13,486 bases of DNA from JAXHUA01 sp034189695 (GTDB lineage Bacteria > Chloroflexota > Dehalococcoidia > E44-bin15): positions 1-13,486 of the forward strand of contig JAXHUA010000065.1 in assembly GCA_034189695.1 (NCBI GenBank), in the 5' to 3' direction. Under the pieces are notes generated by a model. The model was not told the origin of the DNA, made no database searches, and was given only the letters and a program-made list of their open reading frames with translations. This document shows positions 7,085-13,486 of this stretch, in pieces (position 1 is the first letter of the stretch; each line of letters begins with the position of its first letter). A program made the translations under genes and the position numbers.

Positions 7085-7927
7085 TTACCAGCCGTTGCCG
7101 GTCTCGTTCAGGGCGGAAACCAGCCAGGCCACCCACCTGTCCCTGACCGAGCCTGGGAAAAGCGGTGTCGAATGGAAGCCACCTTTGGTCAGAAGGAACT
7201 CTTTGGGAGGCTCGGACCTCTCGTATAGCTCCAAAGCCTTCTCATATGGCGTGACAGTGTCGCGCCCACACTGAACGAACAACTTGGGGAAGTCCCCCAT
7301 CTGCTCCAGGGTGAGCGACCTCACTCTCTGCCCTACCATCAGCGCCTTCCGCCAGTGCACTCGCGCGCGGTAGCCGCGTATCAACATCCACAGTGTGGAG
7401 ACAAGGCCAGTGATCCTTCCGAATCCAGGCAATGCACCGCATCGGGGATACTCGAAGACCGCCCGTCCGGACTGAGTGAGTTTCTGATAGAGCGAGGCCG
7501 ACTCTCCATCGGGCTGGGTCTCCGTGTCTCCCGGGCTCGATATGGATACCATGGCTCGAAGGTCCCTGAACGTCGCCGCGGCGATGATGGCCGCCCACGC
7601 ACCAAAGCTGTGGCCGACCACTGCGACACGCCTGGGGTTGACCTTCGCATGGGAGCGAAGGAACTTCAGCGCGGCGACAACGTCCTGTGGGATGTTGTCG
7701 TCGACGACTCCGTCGCTCTTGCCGTGACCACGGAAGTCGAAGGCAAGCGTGGCAACGCCCTCTCGCGCAAGCCTCCGGGCCACATGCCTCATGGCCCGAT
7801 GGTCGGAGGCCATACCGTGGCAGAGCACAGCCCCGGGGAAGGGCCCCTCTCCGCCGGGCACAACCAACTCACCGTACAGCATACCTTCGCCATTGGAGAA
7901 GCCGACTGGTTCGGCGTGCCACCTCAT
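7085..7927 (-). CDS. Alpha/beta-hydrolase (esterase/peptidase-like)
   Basis: This 280-aa cytoplasmic alpha/beta-hydrolase has a complete catalytic triad. The nucleophile S107 lies in GHSFGAW, the acid is D223 in CGRDTVTP, and the histidine is H252 in KGGFHST. H37-G38 (CHGMASDH) forms the oxyanion-hole region and FDFRGHGKSDG follows the usual third strand. A lid-like insert lies between the nucleophile and the acid. The substrate cannot be read from sequence; related proteins cleave esters, lipids or peptides. The start at ATG 7927 is firm because it overlaps the PHP gene stop as ATGA, with GGCGGTGG just upstream. A longer in-frame version to 7978 would run deep into the PHP gene. Its position before plsY hints at lipid metabolism, but that is inference. 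Confidence 0.85.
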   Translation of the reverse strand: MRWHAEPVGFSNGEGMLYGELVVPGGEGPFPGAVLCHGMASDHRAMRHVARRLAREGVATLAFDFRGHGKSDGVVDDNIPQDVVAALKFLRSHAKVNPRRVAVVGHSFGAWAAIIAAATFRDLRAMVSISSPGDTETQPDGESASLYQKLTQSGRAVFEYPRCGALPGFGRITGLVSTLWMLIRGYRARVHWRKALMVGQRVRSLTLEQMGDFPKLFVQCGRDTVTPYEKALELYERSEPPKEFLLTKGGFHSTPLFPGSVRDRWVAWLVSALNETGNGW

Positions 7928-8766
7928 CTGCCCACCGCCTCTCGTTCTTTGGCCAGAGCCATGAGCCGCTGGGCACATTCGAGCGGGACCTCAACCCCGC
8001 CGATGGGGGTCTCATCGGTTCCGCTCAGCCCATGATAATCACTGCCGCCTGAGGCGAGTAGCCCATGCTTGCTGGCCAGACCGACGAGCCGGGCAATCGT
8101 ACGCCTGTCATAGCCGTTGTAGTATGCCTCCAACCCCACCAGCCCGACACCCTTGAGCCTTACCAGGAGCCCCTCAAGGTCGGCTATCTCCCGCGGGTGT
8201 GCCAGAACTGGCAGACCGCCGGCGCTTACCACCATCTCGACCGCCTCGACGGGTGACAGCCTCACTCGCTTGACGTAGGCCGGGCCCTTGCGACCAATGT
8301 ACTTGACGAACGCCTCATCGAGGCAGGATATGTAGCCACGTTCGAGCATCGCCTGGGCAATGTGGGGGCGCCCTATCGACCCGCCTTCCGACAACTCCAG
8401 CACTCGTTGCCAGTCCACCTGGATCCCCAGCTCGGCCAGTCTGGCGATCATCTTCTGTCCTCTCGACACGCGGCACTGCTGAAGCGCACCCAGACTGCTG
8501 AGCAACTGCTCACTCCTGTAGTCGACGAAGTAGCCCAGAATGTGAACCGCGCCCTCGGTAGCGTCGGTGTTGATCTCCAGCGCGGGAATCACCGTCAACG
8601 ACGGGTAGTGTTTCGCCTCCGCCAGAGCGGGCTCTATGCCATCAACCGTGTCATGGTCCGTGATGGCGATCACGCTCAAGCCTTTGCGCCCCGCTTCACG
8701 CACCACTTCCACAGGTGTTAAGCGCCCATCTGAGGCGGTAGTGTGGAGATGGAGGTCAACCGTCAT
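7924..8766 (-). CDS. PHP-domain phosphoesterase, RNase AM/TrpH (YciV) type
   Basis: This 280-aa PHP-family metal-dependent phosphoesterase carries the full set of likely ligands: H6 and H8 (DLHLHT), D13, D37-H38-D39 (TDHDT), E64, H75 (VHILGY), H190 (LAHP), D243 and H245 (GSDYHG). The length and motif order match the YciV/TrpH group. Its E. coli member trims RNA 5' ends and hydrolyses 3',5'-nucleoside bisphosphates. The gene starts inside the end of the ymdB-like gene (11-base overlap), with GGAGG nine bases before the ATG, and ends in a 4-base ATGA overlap with the hydrolase gene. It is therefore tightly coupled to both. Its place after rny and ymdB supports a role in RNA or nucleotide turnover. 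Confidence 0.87.
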   Translation of the reverse strand: MTVDLHLHTTASDGRLTPVEVVREAGRKGLSVIAITDHDTVDGIEPALAEAKHYPSLTVIPALEINTDATEGAVHILGYFVDYRSEQLLSSLGALQQCRVSRGQKMIARLAELGIQVDWQRVLELSEGGSIGRPHIAQAMLERGYISCLDEAFVKYIGRKGPAYVKRVRLSPVEAVEMVVSAGGLPVLAHPREIADLEGLLVRLKGVGLVGLEAYYNGYDRRTIARLVGLASKHGLLASGGSDYHGLSGTDETPIGGVEVPLECAQRLMALAKEREAVGR

Positions 8767-9535
8767 CGCTCTCCACCTCCCTGTCTAGTCGCACAATGCT
8801 CTCCGCCTTTCCAGTATCTTCATCCACATCGACCAGCACCGAGTTCAGCATACCCCTTCCCTTCGCCGCTGACAACCGGTGCGGCATTTGAGTTAGGAAT
8901 CGACCGAGAACCGCGTCGACCTCATCCCCAATCACTGAGTCCACAGGACCTGTCATGCCCACATCGCTGATATAGGCCGTTCCTCCGGGAAGGACCCGTG
9001 CGTCGACCGTCCCCACGTGGGTATGCGTTCCCATCACGGCGCTTACTCTCCCGTCCAAATACCATCCCATAGCGACCTTCTCCGACGTGGCCTCGGCGTG
9101 GAAGTCCACGATCGCCACCCGGGGTCTGTCCACCTCGGTGTCCAGCAGCTGGTCCATGGCCCTGAATGGACAGTCGAAATTGCCGACGAAGACGCGTCCG
9201 AGAAGGTTGACTACCAGCACATCTCCGACAATCAGGTGCCCCCTGCCGGGTACACCGTGCGGGTAGTTGAGAGGACGCAGAATCGGCAGCTCGCCATCCA
9301 GCGCCGGAATGATCTCCCTCCGATCCCAGATGTGGTTTCCTGACGTGATGACATCCACACCTGACGCCAGCAACTCCTGGGCCGTATCCACCGTCAAGCC
9401 TATGCCACCGGCAGCGTTTTCCCCATTTGCGATGACTAGATTGATTTCGTGCTCCCGACGCAGTCCAGGCACCAGGTCCTGCACAAGCCGTCTACCAGGC
9501 CTGCCAATCACATCGCCAATCAACAGGATCCGCAA
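8756..9535 (-). CDS. ymdB: YmdB-like metallophosphoesterase (cyclic nucleotide phosphodiesterase)
   Basis: This 259-aa protein belongs to the YmdB (TIGR00282-type) calcineurin-like phosphoesterases. Bacillus subtilis YmdB hydrolyses 2',3'-cyclic nucleotides and affects biofilm and motility decisions. Expected dimetal ligands are all visible: D8 (GDVIGRPG), E39-N40 (NGENAAGG), N67-H68 (GNHIWD), H146 (DFHAEAT), H171 and H173 (GTHTHVG). Length is normal for the family. The start is an unusual TTG at 9535. No in-frame ATG or GTG lies in front of it before the rny end, and an AGGA overlapping the rny TAG stop lies six bases before it. The gap to rny is eight bases, so the two are probably coupled. 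Pairing with rny is a known arrangement in many Gram-positive and Chloroflexota-like genomes. Confidence 0.92.
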   Translation of the reverse strand: MRILLIGDVIGRPGRRLVQDLVPGLRREHEINLVIANGENAAGGIGLTVDTAQELLASGVDVITSGNHIWDRREIIPALDGELPILRPLNYPHGVPGRGHLIVGDVLVVNLLGRVFVGNFDCPFRAMDQLLDTEVDRPRVAIVDFHAEATSEKVAMGWYLDGRVSAVMGTHTHVGTVDARVLPGGTAYISDVGMTGPVDSVIGDEVDAVLGRFLTQMPHRLSAAKGRGMLNSVLVDVDEDTGKAESIVRLDREVESDDG

Positions 9536-9543
9536 TTCACATC

Positions 9544-11076
9544 CTACTTGGCGAAGTCCACCGCTCTCGTTTCGCGTACGACGGTGACCTTAATCTGACC
9601 CGGATAGGCCAGAGTATCCTCGATCTTCTTCACGATGTCCCGGGCCAGCCTCAGCGCTTCGAGATCGTCAATCTCGCTAGGCTTCACCATTATCCGTATC
9701 TCACGACCAGCCTGGATAGCGTAGGACTTCTCGACTCCCGAGAAACTGTTGGCCACGCTTTCAAGCGCCTCAAGGCGCTTGAGGTACTGCTCCAGAGACT
9801 CTCGTCTTGCCCCGGGTCTGCCACCGCTGATGGCATCGGCTGCGGCGACTATGAAACCCAGAATGCTCATCGAGCCGGTCTCACCGTGGTGCTCGGCTAC
9901 GGCCCGGGCCAACTCCTCAGACTTGTCCCACTGTTTCACCAGGTCGGCGCCAATCTGAGCGTGAGGCCCTTCCACCTGGAAGTCCACGGCTTTGCCGATG
10001 TCGTGAAGTAGCCCGGCCCTACGCGCCAGGTCAGGCTTGACACCTATCTCCGAGGCAATCATGCCAGCCAGGTGGGCCACCTCTACGCTGTGCTTGAGCA
10101 CGTTCTGACCGTAGCTCGAGCGGTACCTGAGGCGACCCAGGAGCTTGACAAGCTCCGGATGCAACCCCGGCACTCCCACCTGCTGTGCCGCCTTCTTGCC
10201 CTCGGCCTGCACTGTCTCCTCAACCTCATCCGTAGCCTTCTGGACCATCTCCTCGATACGTGCCGGATGGATTCGGCCATCCAGGACGAGCTTCTCCAGG
10301 GCGATACGCGCCACCTCACGCCGCATCGGGTCGAACGATGAGATGGTTACCGCCTCCGGCGTGTCATCAATAATCAGGTCAACTCCTGTGGCACTCTCGA
10401 GCGCCCTGATGTTTCTCCCCTCTCGACCGATGAGGCGTCCCTTCATCTCGTCACTGGGAAGAGGCACTACCGAAACGGTCGTCTCAGATACCACATCGGT
10501 GGCGCACCGCTGTATGGCCAGTGAGATGATCTCCTGAGCTCTCTCACTCGCCTCCTCCTTCAGCTCAGCCTCCAGTTGACCGATGCGGCGGGAGACGTCC
10601 GTACGCACCTCCTCCTCCAGCGCCTCGGCGAGGAACCTCTTCGCCTCCTCGCTCGATATCCCAGAGATCAGTTCAAGTTGCTCGATCTGCTTGCGCCTCA
10701 ATTCGTCCAGATGCACCAGCACCTCCTCCGCCTCCTTCTCCTTGGCAGACACCCCTCGCTCTCGACGCTCCAGACTCTCCGTCTTCTTCTCCAGGTTCTC
10801 TTCCTTCTGCGTCATTCGCCGTTCCTGGCGATTCAGGTCAGCACGCCGCTGCCGGTTCTCGGTCTCCGCCTGAGACTTGATCTTGTAGGCCTCCTCTTTC
10901 GCCTCGATCAGCGTCTCTTTGTGTTCTGCCCGGGCGCTGGCAAGCAGAGTCTCTGCCTCCTTCTCGGCGCCACGGACTTTTCTTGCCGCAATCATTCCTC
11001 GCGCCAGATAGGCAACCAGGCCCCCAATAGCAAGCCCACCTAGCGCCACCCCAATCAATCCACCTATTCCAAACAT
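9544..11076 (-). CDS. rny: Ribonuclease Y
   Basis: This 510-aa membrane-anchored endoribonuclease starts mRNA decay. Residues 4-25 form the N-terminal membrane helix. A long charged coiled coil rich in E, K and R runs from about 35 to 180. The KH RNA-binding domain follows, with GRLIGREGRN (213-222). Next is the HD domain, with H329 and H335 in the first helix, the metal pair H358-D359 in LLHDIGKA, and H396-H397 later. Length matches the family (about 510-520). GGGGAG lies six bases before ATG 11076. The gene follows recX after about 105 bases that contain a compact hairpin. The downstream ymdB-like gene begins eight bases after its stop. Confidence 0.96.
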   Translation of the reverse strand: MFGIGGLIGVALGGLAIGGLVAYLARGMIAARKVRGAEKEAETLLASARAEHKETLIEAKEEAYKIKSQAETENRQRRADLNRQERRMTQKEENLEKKTESLERRERGVSAKEKEAEEVLVHLDELRRKQIEQLELISGISSEEAKRFLAEALEEEVRTDVSRRIGQLEAELKEEASERAQEIISLAIQRCATDVVSETTVSVVPLPSDEMKGRLIGREGRNIRALESATGVDLIIDDTPEAVTISSFDPMRREVARIALEKLVLDGRIHPARIEEMVQKATDEVEETVQAEGKKAAQQVGVPGLHPELVKLLGRLRYRSSYGQNVLKHSVEVAHLAGMIASEIGVKPDLARRAGLLHDIGKAVDFQVEGPHAQIGADLVKQWDKSEELARAVAEHHGETGSMSILGFIVAAADAISGGRPGARRESLEQYLKRLEALESVANSFSGVEKSYAIQAGREIRIMVKPSEIDDLEALRLARDIVKKIEDTLAYPGQIKVTVVRETRAVDFAK

Positions 11077-11109
11077 TGCTATCTCCCCTTTCCTCTGGCG
11101 CTCCCCACG

Positions 11110-11130
11110 CTCAACGAGGCACCTCGTGAG
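11110..11130 (-). other. Compact hairpin in the recX-rny gap
   Basis: ACGAGG (11114-11119) and CCTCGT (11122-11127) form a six-pair stem around CA. CTC and GAG outside extend it by three pairs past a single bulged A. It sits about 34 bases before the rny start. There is no T-run, so a leader structure or RNA-processing site is as likely as a weak terminator. Confidence 0.35.
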
Positions 11131-11181
11131 CCACTCCAGCGTCCGCCGGGACCACCCGCCTCAATCTCAAGGCCAGCATAG

Positions 11182-11799
11182 TCAACCACGCTCCTGCCAG
11201 AGGCGCTCCACAGTCGCTTTGATCACGTCGTAGTCAAAGCCTCGCCTGCCCAGGAAGGCAGCCAGCTTATTCCTGAATTTCTCATAGTCCTCCTCGGTTC
11301 CGCGTCGGCACTTCTTCGCCGCGTTGTACGCACTCTCCTCATCGTCAATCCCCTCCAGCACATCACTGACCACGTCCATGCGGATTCCCTTGCGCCTTAG
11401 CTCCGCCGTCAACATCCTTCTGCTGCGGGGATTGAAGGACTCCCGGCTCTCCCGCCAGAACTGCGCGAAGGCAACGTCGTCCACATAATTGCGTTCCTCC
11501 AACTGCAAGAGAACCGCATCCACCGTCTCCCTGGCATACTTCCTGCACAGCCTCTCCCTCATCTCCAGCACGCTACGGGGACGGTAGCTCAGGAGCCGCA
11601 GCGCTGCCTTCAGACACTTCTCCACCCCATCGGCTCGAAGCAACTCATCCATCTGCGCCTGAGTGAGGGTTTGCCCTGTCGACAGGCCGTGCTCCAGTAC
11701 CACTCCTCTCTCCAGACTGAAGGCGAAGCTCCCACTCAGGAAGACGTTAACCCGTCCCGAACGTCTCTTCTGTTCCTCGATGCCTGTCACCGTATCCAT
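11182..11799 (-). CDS. recX: RecX, regulator of RecA
   Basis: This 205-aa RecX-family protein binds RecA filaments and limits or modulates recombination. It begins MDTVTGIEEQKRRSGRVNVF, the usual RecX opening, and carries the three-helix tandem repeats expected for the family. Examples are the ALRLLSYRPRSVLEMRERLCRK and FNPRSRRMLTAELRRKGI regions. ATG 11799 fits the family best, but it has no ribosome site and follows directly after a T-run. A GTG at 11844 is in frame but would place the terminator-like hairpin inside the coding region. The gene lies 73 bases after recA on the same strand, the commonest arrangement for recX, so it is probably expressed by read-through from recA. Confidence 0.9.
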   Translation of the reverse strand: MDTVTGIEEQKRRSGRVNVFLSGSFAFSLERGVVLEHGLSTGQTLTQAQMDELLRADGVEKCLKAALRLLSYRPRSVLEMRERLCRKYARETVDAVLLQLEERNYVDDVAFAQFWRESRESFNPRSRRMLTAELRRKGIRMDVVSDVLEGIDDEESAYNAAKKCRRGTEEDYEKFRNKLAAFLGRRGFDYDVIKATVERLWQERG

Positions 11800-11801
11800 C
11801 G

Positions 11802-11841
11802 AAAAAAACACAAGAAGGCTGGAGAACTCGCCCCCAGCCTT
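11802..11841 (-). terminator. Intrinsic terminator/attenuator between recA and recX
   Basis: On the minus strand AAGGCTGG (11841-11834) and CCAGCCTT (11822-11815) form a perfect eight-pair stem with an 11-base loop. CTTGTG and then seven T residues (11808-11802) follow. This is the clearest rho-independent terminator in the window. The T-run sits slightly further from the stem than ideal, which suits partial read-through into recX. In E. coli a terminator between recA and recX likewise lets only a small fraction through. Confidence 0.75.
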
Positions 11842-11872
11842 CACTGAACATTGAGCAGAGTCTACAGTTCTG

Positions 11873-12895
11873 CTAGACCGCGACAGGAACGCCTTGAGCC
11901 TTAAGGATCTCCGCCCTTATTTGGTCCTCTATCTCCTGGGAGATCTCTTTGTGCTCCCTAAGGAAGTCCCTCGCGTTCTCGCGTCCCTGGCCCAGCCTGG
12001 TCTCCCCATAGGAATAGAAGGTGCCTGACTTCTTGACCAACCCCATCTCTGTACCCAAGTCAAGGAGGCTGCCCTCCCTGCTTATGCCCTCGGCGAACAC
12101 GATGTCGAACTCAGCGCTCCTGAACGGCGGGGCGACCTTGTTCTTCACCACCTTCGCCCTGACCCGGTTGCCGACCACTGCGTCCCCTTTCTTGATGCTC
12201 TCAATACGCCTGAGGTCGATCCTGACCGAGCTGTAGAACTTGAGCGCCCGGCCTCCGGGCGTCACCTCGGGGTTGCCGAAGAAAACTCCCACCTTCTCCC
12301 GCAACTGGTTAATGAATATCAAAGCGGTTTCCGACCTGTGGATAGCAGCTGTTAGCTTTCTCAATGCCTGGGACATCAATCGAGCTTGAAGCCCAACATG
12401 AGCCTCGCCCATCTCACCTTCAAGCTCCGCCCTAGGTACCAGGGCAGCCACGCTATCGATGACAACGACATCGACGGCGTTGCTTCTGACCAAGTACTCA
12501 GCTATTTCGAGTGCTTGTTCCCCGGTATCCGGCTGGGATACCAATAGACCATCATCCCCACATACCTTCACGCCGCAATTGGCAGCATACCCCTCCTCAA
12601 AGGCATGCTCTACATCGATGTACGCCGCGTTGCCACCCCGACGCTGCGCCTCAGCAACGACATGCAGCGCCAGAGTCGACTTGCCGCTCATCTCGGGCCC
12701 GAATATCTCGGTCACGCGGCCACGCGGTATACCACCCACACCGAGAGCGACATCCAACGCGATCGCACCGGTGGGAATAACGTCGACAACCATCGCCTTC
12801 GACGTCCCACCGAGCCTCATGATAGACCCTTTGCCGAATTGCTTCTCGATCTGGCCTATCGCCAGCTCAAGGGCCTTTACCTTCTCCGTTGTCAT
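11873..12895 (-). CDS. recA: RecA recombinase
   Basis: This 340-aa protein binds single-stranded DNA, pairs homologous strands and stimulates LexA-type self-cleavage. Walker A is GPEMSGKST (66-74), where most bacteria have GPESSGKTT. The catalytic glutamate E96 is kept in IDVEHAF, though the usual IDAEHALD is altered. Walker B is VVVIDSVAAL. Loop 1 lies near EGEMGEAHVG (159-168), and loop 2 near FINQLREKVGVFFGNPEVTPGG (194-215). The acidic tail typical of RecA is replaced by a short end, GVPVAV. GAGG five bases before ATG 12895 sets the start; the 16 residues encoded upstream are not family-like. Two promoters lie upstream, and recX follows behind a terminator. Confidence 0.97.
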   Translation of the reverse strand: MTTEKVKALELAIGQIEKQFGKGSIMRLGGTSKAMVVDVIPTGAIALDVALGVGGIPRGRVTEIFGPEMSGKSTLALHVVAEAQRRGGNAAYIDVEHAFEEGYAANCGVKVCGDDGLLVSQPDTGEQALEIAEYLVRSNAVDVVVIDSVAALVPRAELEGEMGEAHVGLQARLMSQALRKLTAAIHRSETALIFINQLREKVGVFFGNPEVTPGGRALKFYSSVRIDLRRIESIKKGDAVVGNRVRAKVVKNKVAPPFRSAEFDIVFAEGISREGSLLDLGTEMGLVKKSGTFYSYGETRLGQGRENARDFLREHKEISQEIEDQIRAEILKAQGVPVAV

Positions 12896-12933
12896 ATCAT
12901 CCTCAGTGTGAAACCACCCTCGTTTACACCCAC

Positions 12934-12962
12934 ATCCTAGCACAATGAGCCCGCCAAAACAA
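12934..12962 (-). promoter_or_regulatory. Proximal recA promoter (P2)
   Basis: Read on the minus strand, TTGTTT (12962-12957), a 17-base spacer and TAGGAT (12939-12934) predict a start near 12927 and a leader of roughly 30 bases before recA. The -35 is weak (3 of 6 consensus bases). It lies in the loop of an inverted repeat, CCGCC 12951-12955 with GGCGG 12965-12969, which could act as an operator. I found no standard LexA box (Gram-positive CGAACnnnnGTTCG or E. coli CTG-N10-CAG). Confidence 0.45.
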
Positions 12963-13063
12963 GGGGCGGACAGGAAGAAAAGCAGGCTCTATGCTAAGGA
13001 TGCTTAACGAACTAGAAAAAACTGCATCCAACTCCGGGCAACCTCATGGCCCCAACACACTGA

Positions 13064-13092
13064 ATTATTACAGACTCGTGAGCGATTGTCAA
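13064..13092 (-). promoter_or_regulatory. Distal strong promoter upstream of recA (P1)
   Basis: On the minus strand a perfect TTGACA (13092-13087), a 17-base spacer and AATAAT (13069-13064; TAATAA with a 16-base spacer) make the best sigma-70-type promoter facing recA. Transcription would start near 13057 and give a leader of about 160 bases. The leader includes a direct repeat of ATGCT at 12991 and 13000, spaced nine bases apart. It lies after the tRNA gene, so it would drive recA rather than the tRNA. Confidence 0.6.
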
Positions 13093-13191
13093 GCGGTTGC
13101 CGAAGAGATTCCAGGATGAGACTACTGAGGTGCGCAAGACGACACCCGACGCCGACCCTCGCCTCCAAGGCGACTGTGGCACCAGAAGAAA

Positions 13192-13267
13192 TCGGGGTGA
13201 GAGGATTCGAACCTCCGACCTCTTGCACCCCATGCAAGCGCGCTAAACCGGACTGCGCCACACCCCG
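13192..13267 (-). tRNA. tRNA-Pro, anticodon GGG
   Basis: The 76-base gene folds into a full cloverleaf. The acceptor arms CGGGGTG and CACCCCG pair perfectly, with discriminator A at 13192. The D-arm is GCGC...GCGC. The anticodon stem CTTGC/GCAAG encloses the loop ATGGGGT, which reads GGG at positions 34-36 with G at 37. The T-arm GGAGG/CCTCT (one G-U pair) encloses TTCGAAT. The 3' CCA is not encoded; TTT follows. It reads CCC and CCU proline codons. A short dyad TCGCCT/AGGCGA lies downstream at 13159-13173, without a T-run. Confidence 0.96.
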
Positions 13268-13285
13268 TTCCGTGTTGCAGCAGTC

Positions 13286-13314
13286 ATTCTACCAGTAGCC
13301 TCCACAGATGGCAA
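13286..13314 (-). promoter_or_regulatory. Promoter of tRNA-Pro
   Basis: On the minus strand TTGCCA (13314-13309), a 17-base spacer and TAGAAT (13291-13286) each match the consensus at five of six positions. Transcription would start near 13279, about 12 bases before the mature tRNA 5' end. Confidence 0.7.
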
Positions 13315-13378
13315 TACGCGCCGCGCAGAGGCAGCCCGTCGGATGTGCCGGCTCGTGGCTGGAGACTGACTGCTCGTG

Positions 13379-13436
13379 GAAGCAGGCCCCTCCCCAACCC
13401 TCCCACCCGAACACCGTTGACAACAGGGCCTGCTTC
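13379..13436. repeat. Perfect 11-bp inverted repeat
   Basis: GAAGCAGGCCC at 13379-13389 and GGGCCTGCTTC at 13426-13436 are exact reverse complements, separated by 36 C-rich bases. The right arm falls inside the spacer of the plus-strand promoter at 13417-13445. It could be a regulator-binding pair or a stem in RNA. No T-run adjoins it. Confidence 0.6.
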
Positions 13437-13445
13437 GCTCATAAT
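13417..13445 (+). promoter_or_regulatory. Strong plus-strand promoter facing the right edge
   Basis: A perfect TTGACA (13417-13422), a 17-base spacer and CATAAT (13440-13445, five of six) predict a start near 13452. No gene begins before the window ends, so its target lies to the right. It is divergent from the tRNA-Pro promoter. Confidence 0.6.
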
Positions 13446-13486
13446 GGCAACCGGCCACCCGAGGCCTGGAGCAGTGAATCCCCAGT

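Noticed and set aside
7355..8035. Long plus-strand open frame of 226 codons
   Set aside because: It lies opposite the alpha/beta-hydrolase and PHP genes, both of which have complete catalytic motifs; it is an antisense shadow of GC-rich coding DNA.
13016..13048. Eleven-codon leader peptide (MRLPGVGCSFF) upstream of recA
   Set aside because: There is no good ribosome site, no run of regulatory codons and no partner attenuator; it is probably chance.
13004..13261. Minus-strand frame through the tRNA-Pro gene
   Set aside because: It is a translated tRNA artefact: its N-terminal part is the tRNA itself.
13192..13267. tRNA-Pro as an integration site for a mobile island
   Set aside because: No integrase gene and no repeat of the tRNA 3' end is visible in the window.

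Overview
The window reads as a chromosomal segment of a GC-rich (judged by eye), probably anaerobic or microaerobic bacterium. The rubrerythrin-type diiron domain, the minimal two-gene SufB/SufC-like Fe-S system and the recA-recX-rny-ymdB order on one strand fit an uncultured Chloroflexota lineage such as Dehalococcoidia. That placement comes from protein style and gene order, not from a search, and is tentative.

Layout. (1) Bases 1-132 look like the tip of an insertion sequence: the first codons of a probable minus-strand transposase that leaves the window, preceded by two 22-bp direct repeats. (2) Bases 398-6304 are plus-strand genes for metal and redox handling. They are a fusion of a rubrerythrin-like diiron domain to a hotdog acyl-CoA thioesterase, then an overlapping SmsC/SufC-SmsB/SufB pair, then a Cu+-type P1B ATPase with two N-terminal HMA domains and a C-terminal YHS domain. 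A strong in-frame ribosome site inside the ATPase gene could also make the YHS domain as a separate 51-aa protein. (3) From 12895 down to 6368 a minus-strand block reads recA, recX, rny (RNase Y), ymdB-like phosphodiesterase, PHP phosphoesterase (RNase AM/TrpH type), alpha/beta hydrolase and a plsY-like acyltransferase. It converges on the ATPase gene. From rny onward the genes are tightly packed or overlap, and a hairpin followed by a T-run separates recA from recX. (4) Bases 12896-13486 hold recA promoters, a tRNA-Pro(GGG) gene with its own promoter, and a good plus-strand promoter beside an 11-bp perfect inverted repeat. That promoter probably serves a gene beyond the right edge.

How the genes may work together. 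The plus block suggests management of oxygen, iron-sulfur and copper stress: peroxide reduction, scaffold-based cluster assembly and copper export. The minus block joins DNA repair (RecA and its modulator RecX) to RNA turnover (RNase Y, YmdB and a PHP nuclease candidate) and ends with lipid or ester enzymes. I see no defence island, CRISPR array, phage or toxin system. The most unusual items are the rubrerythrin-thioesterase fusion and the ATPase-YHS fusion that keeps an internal ribosome site.
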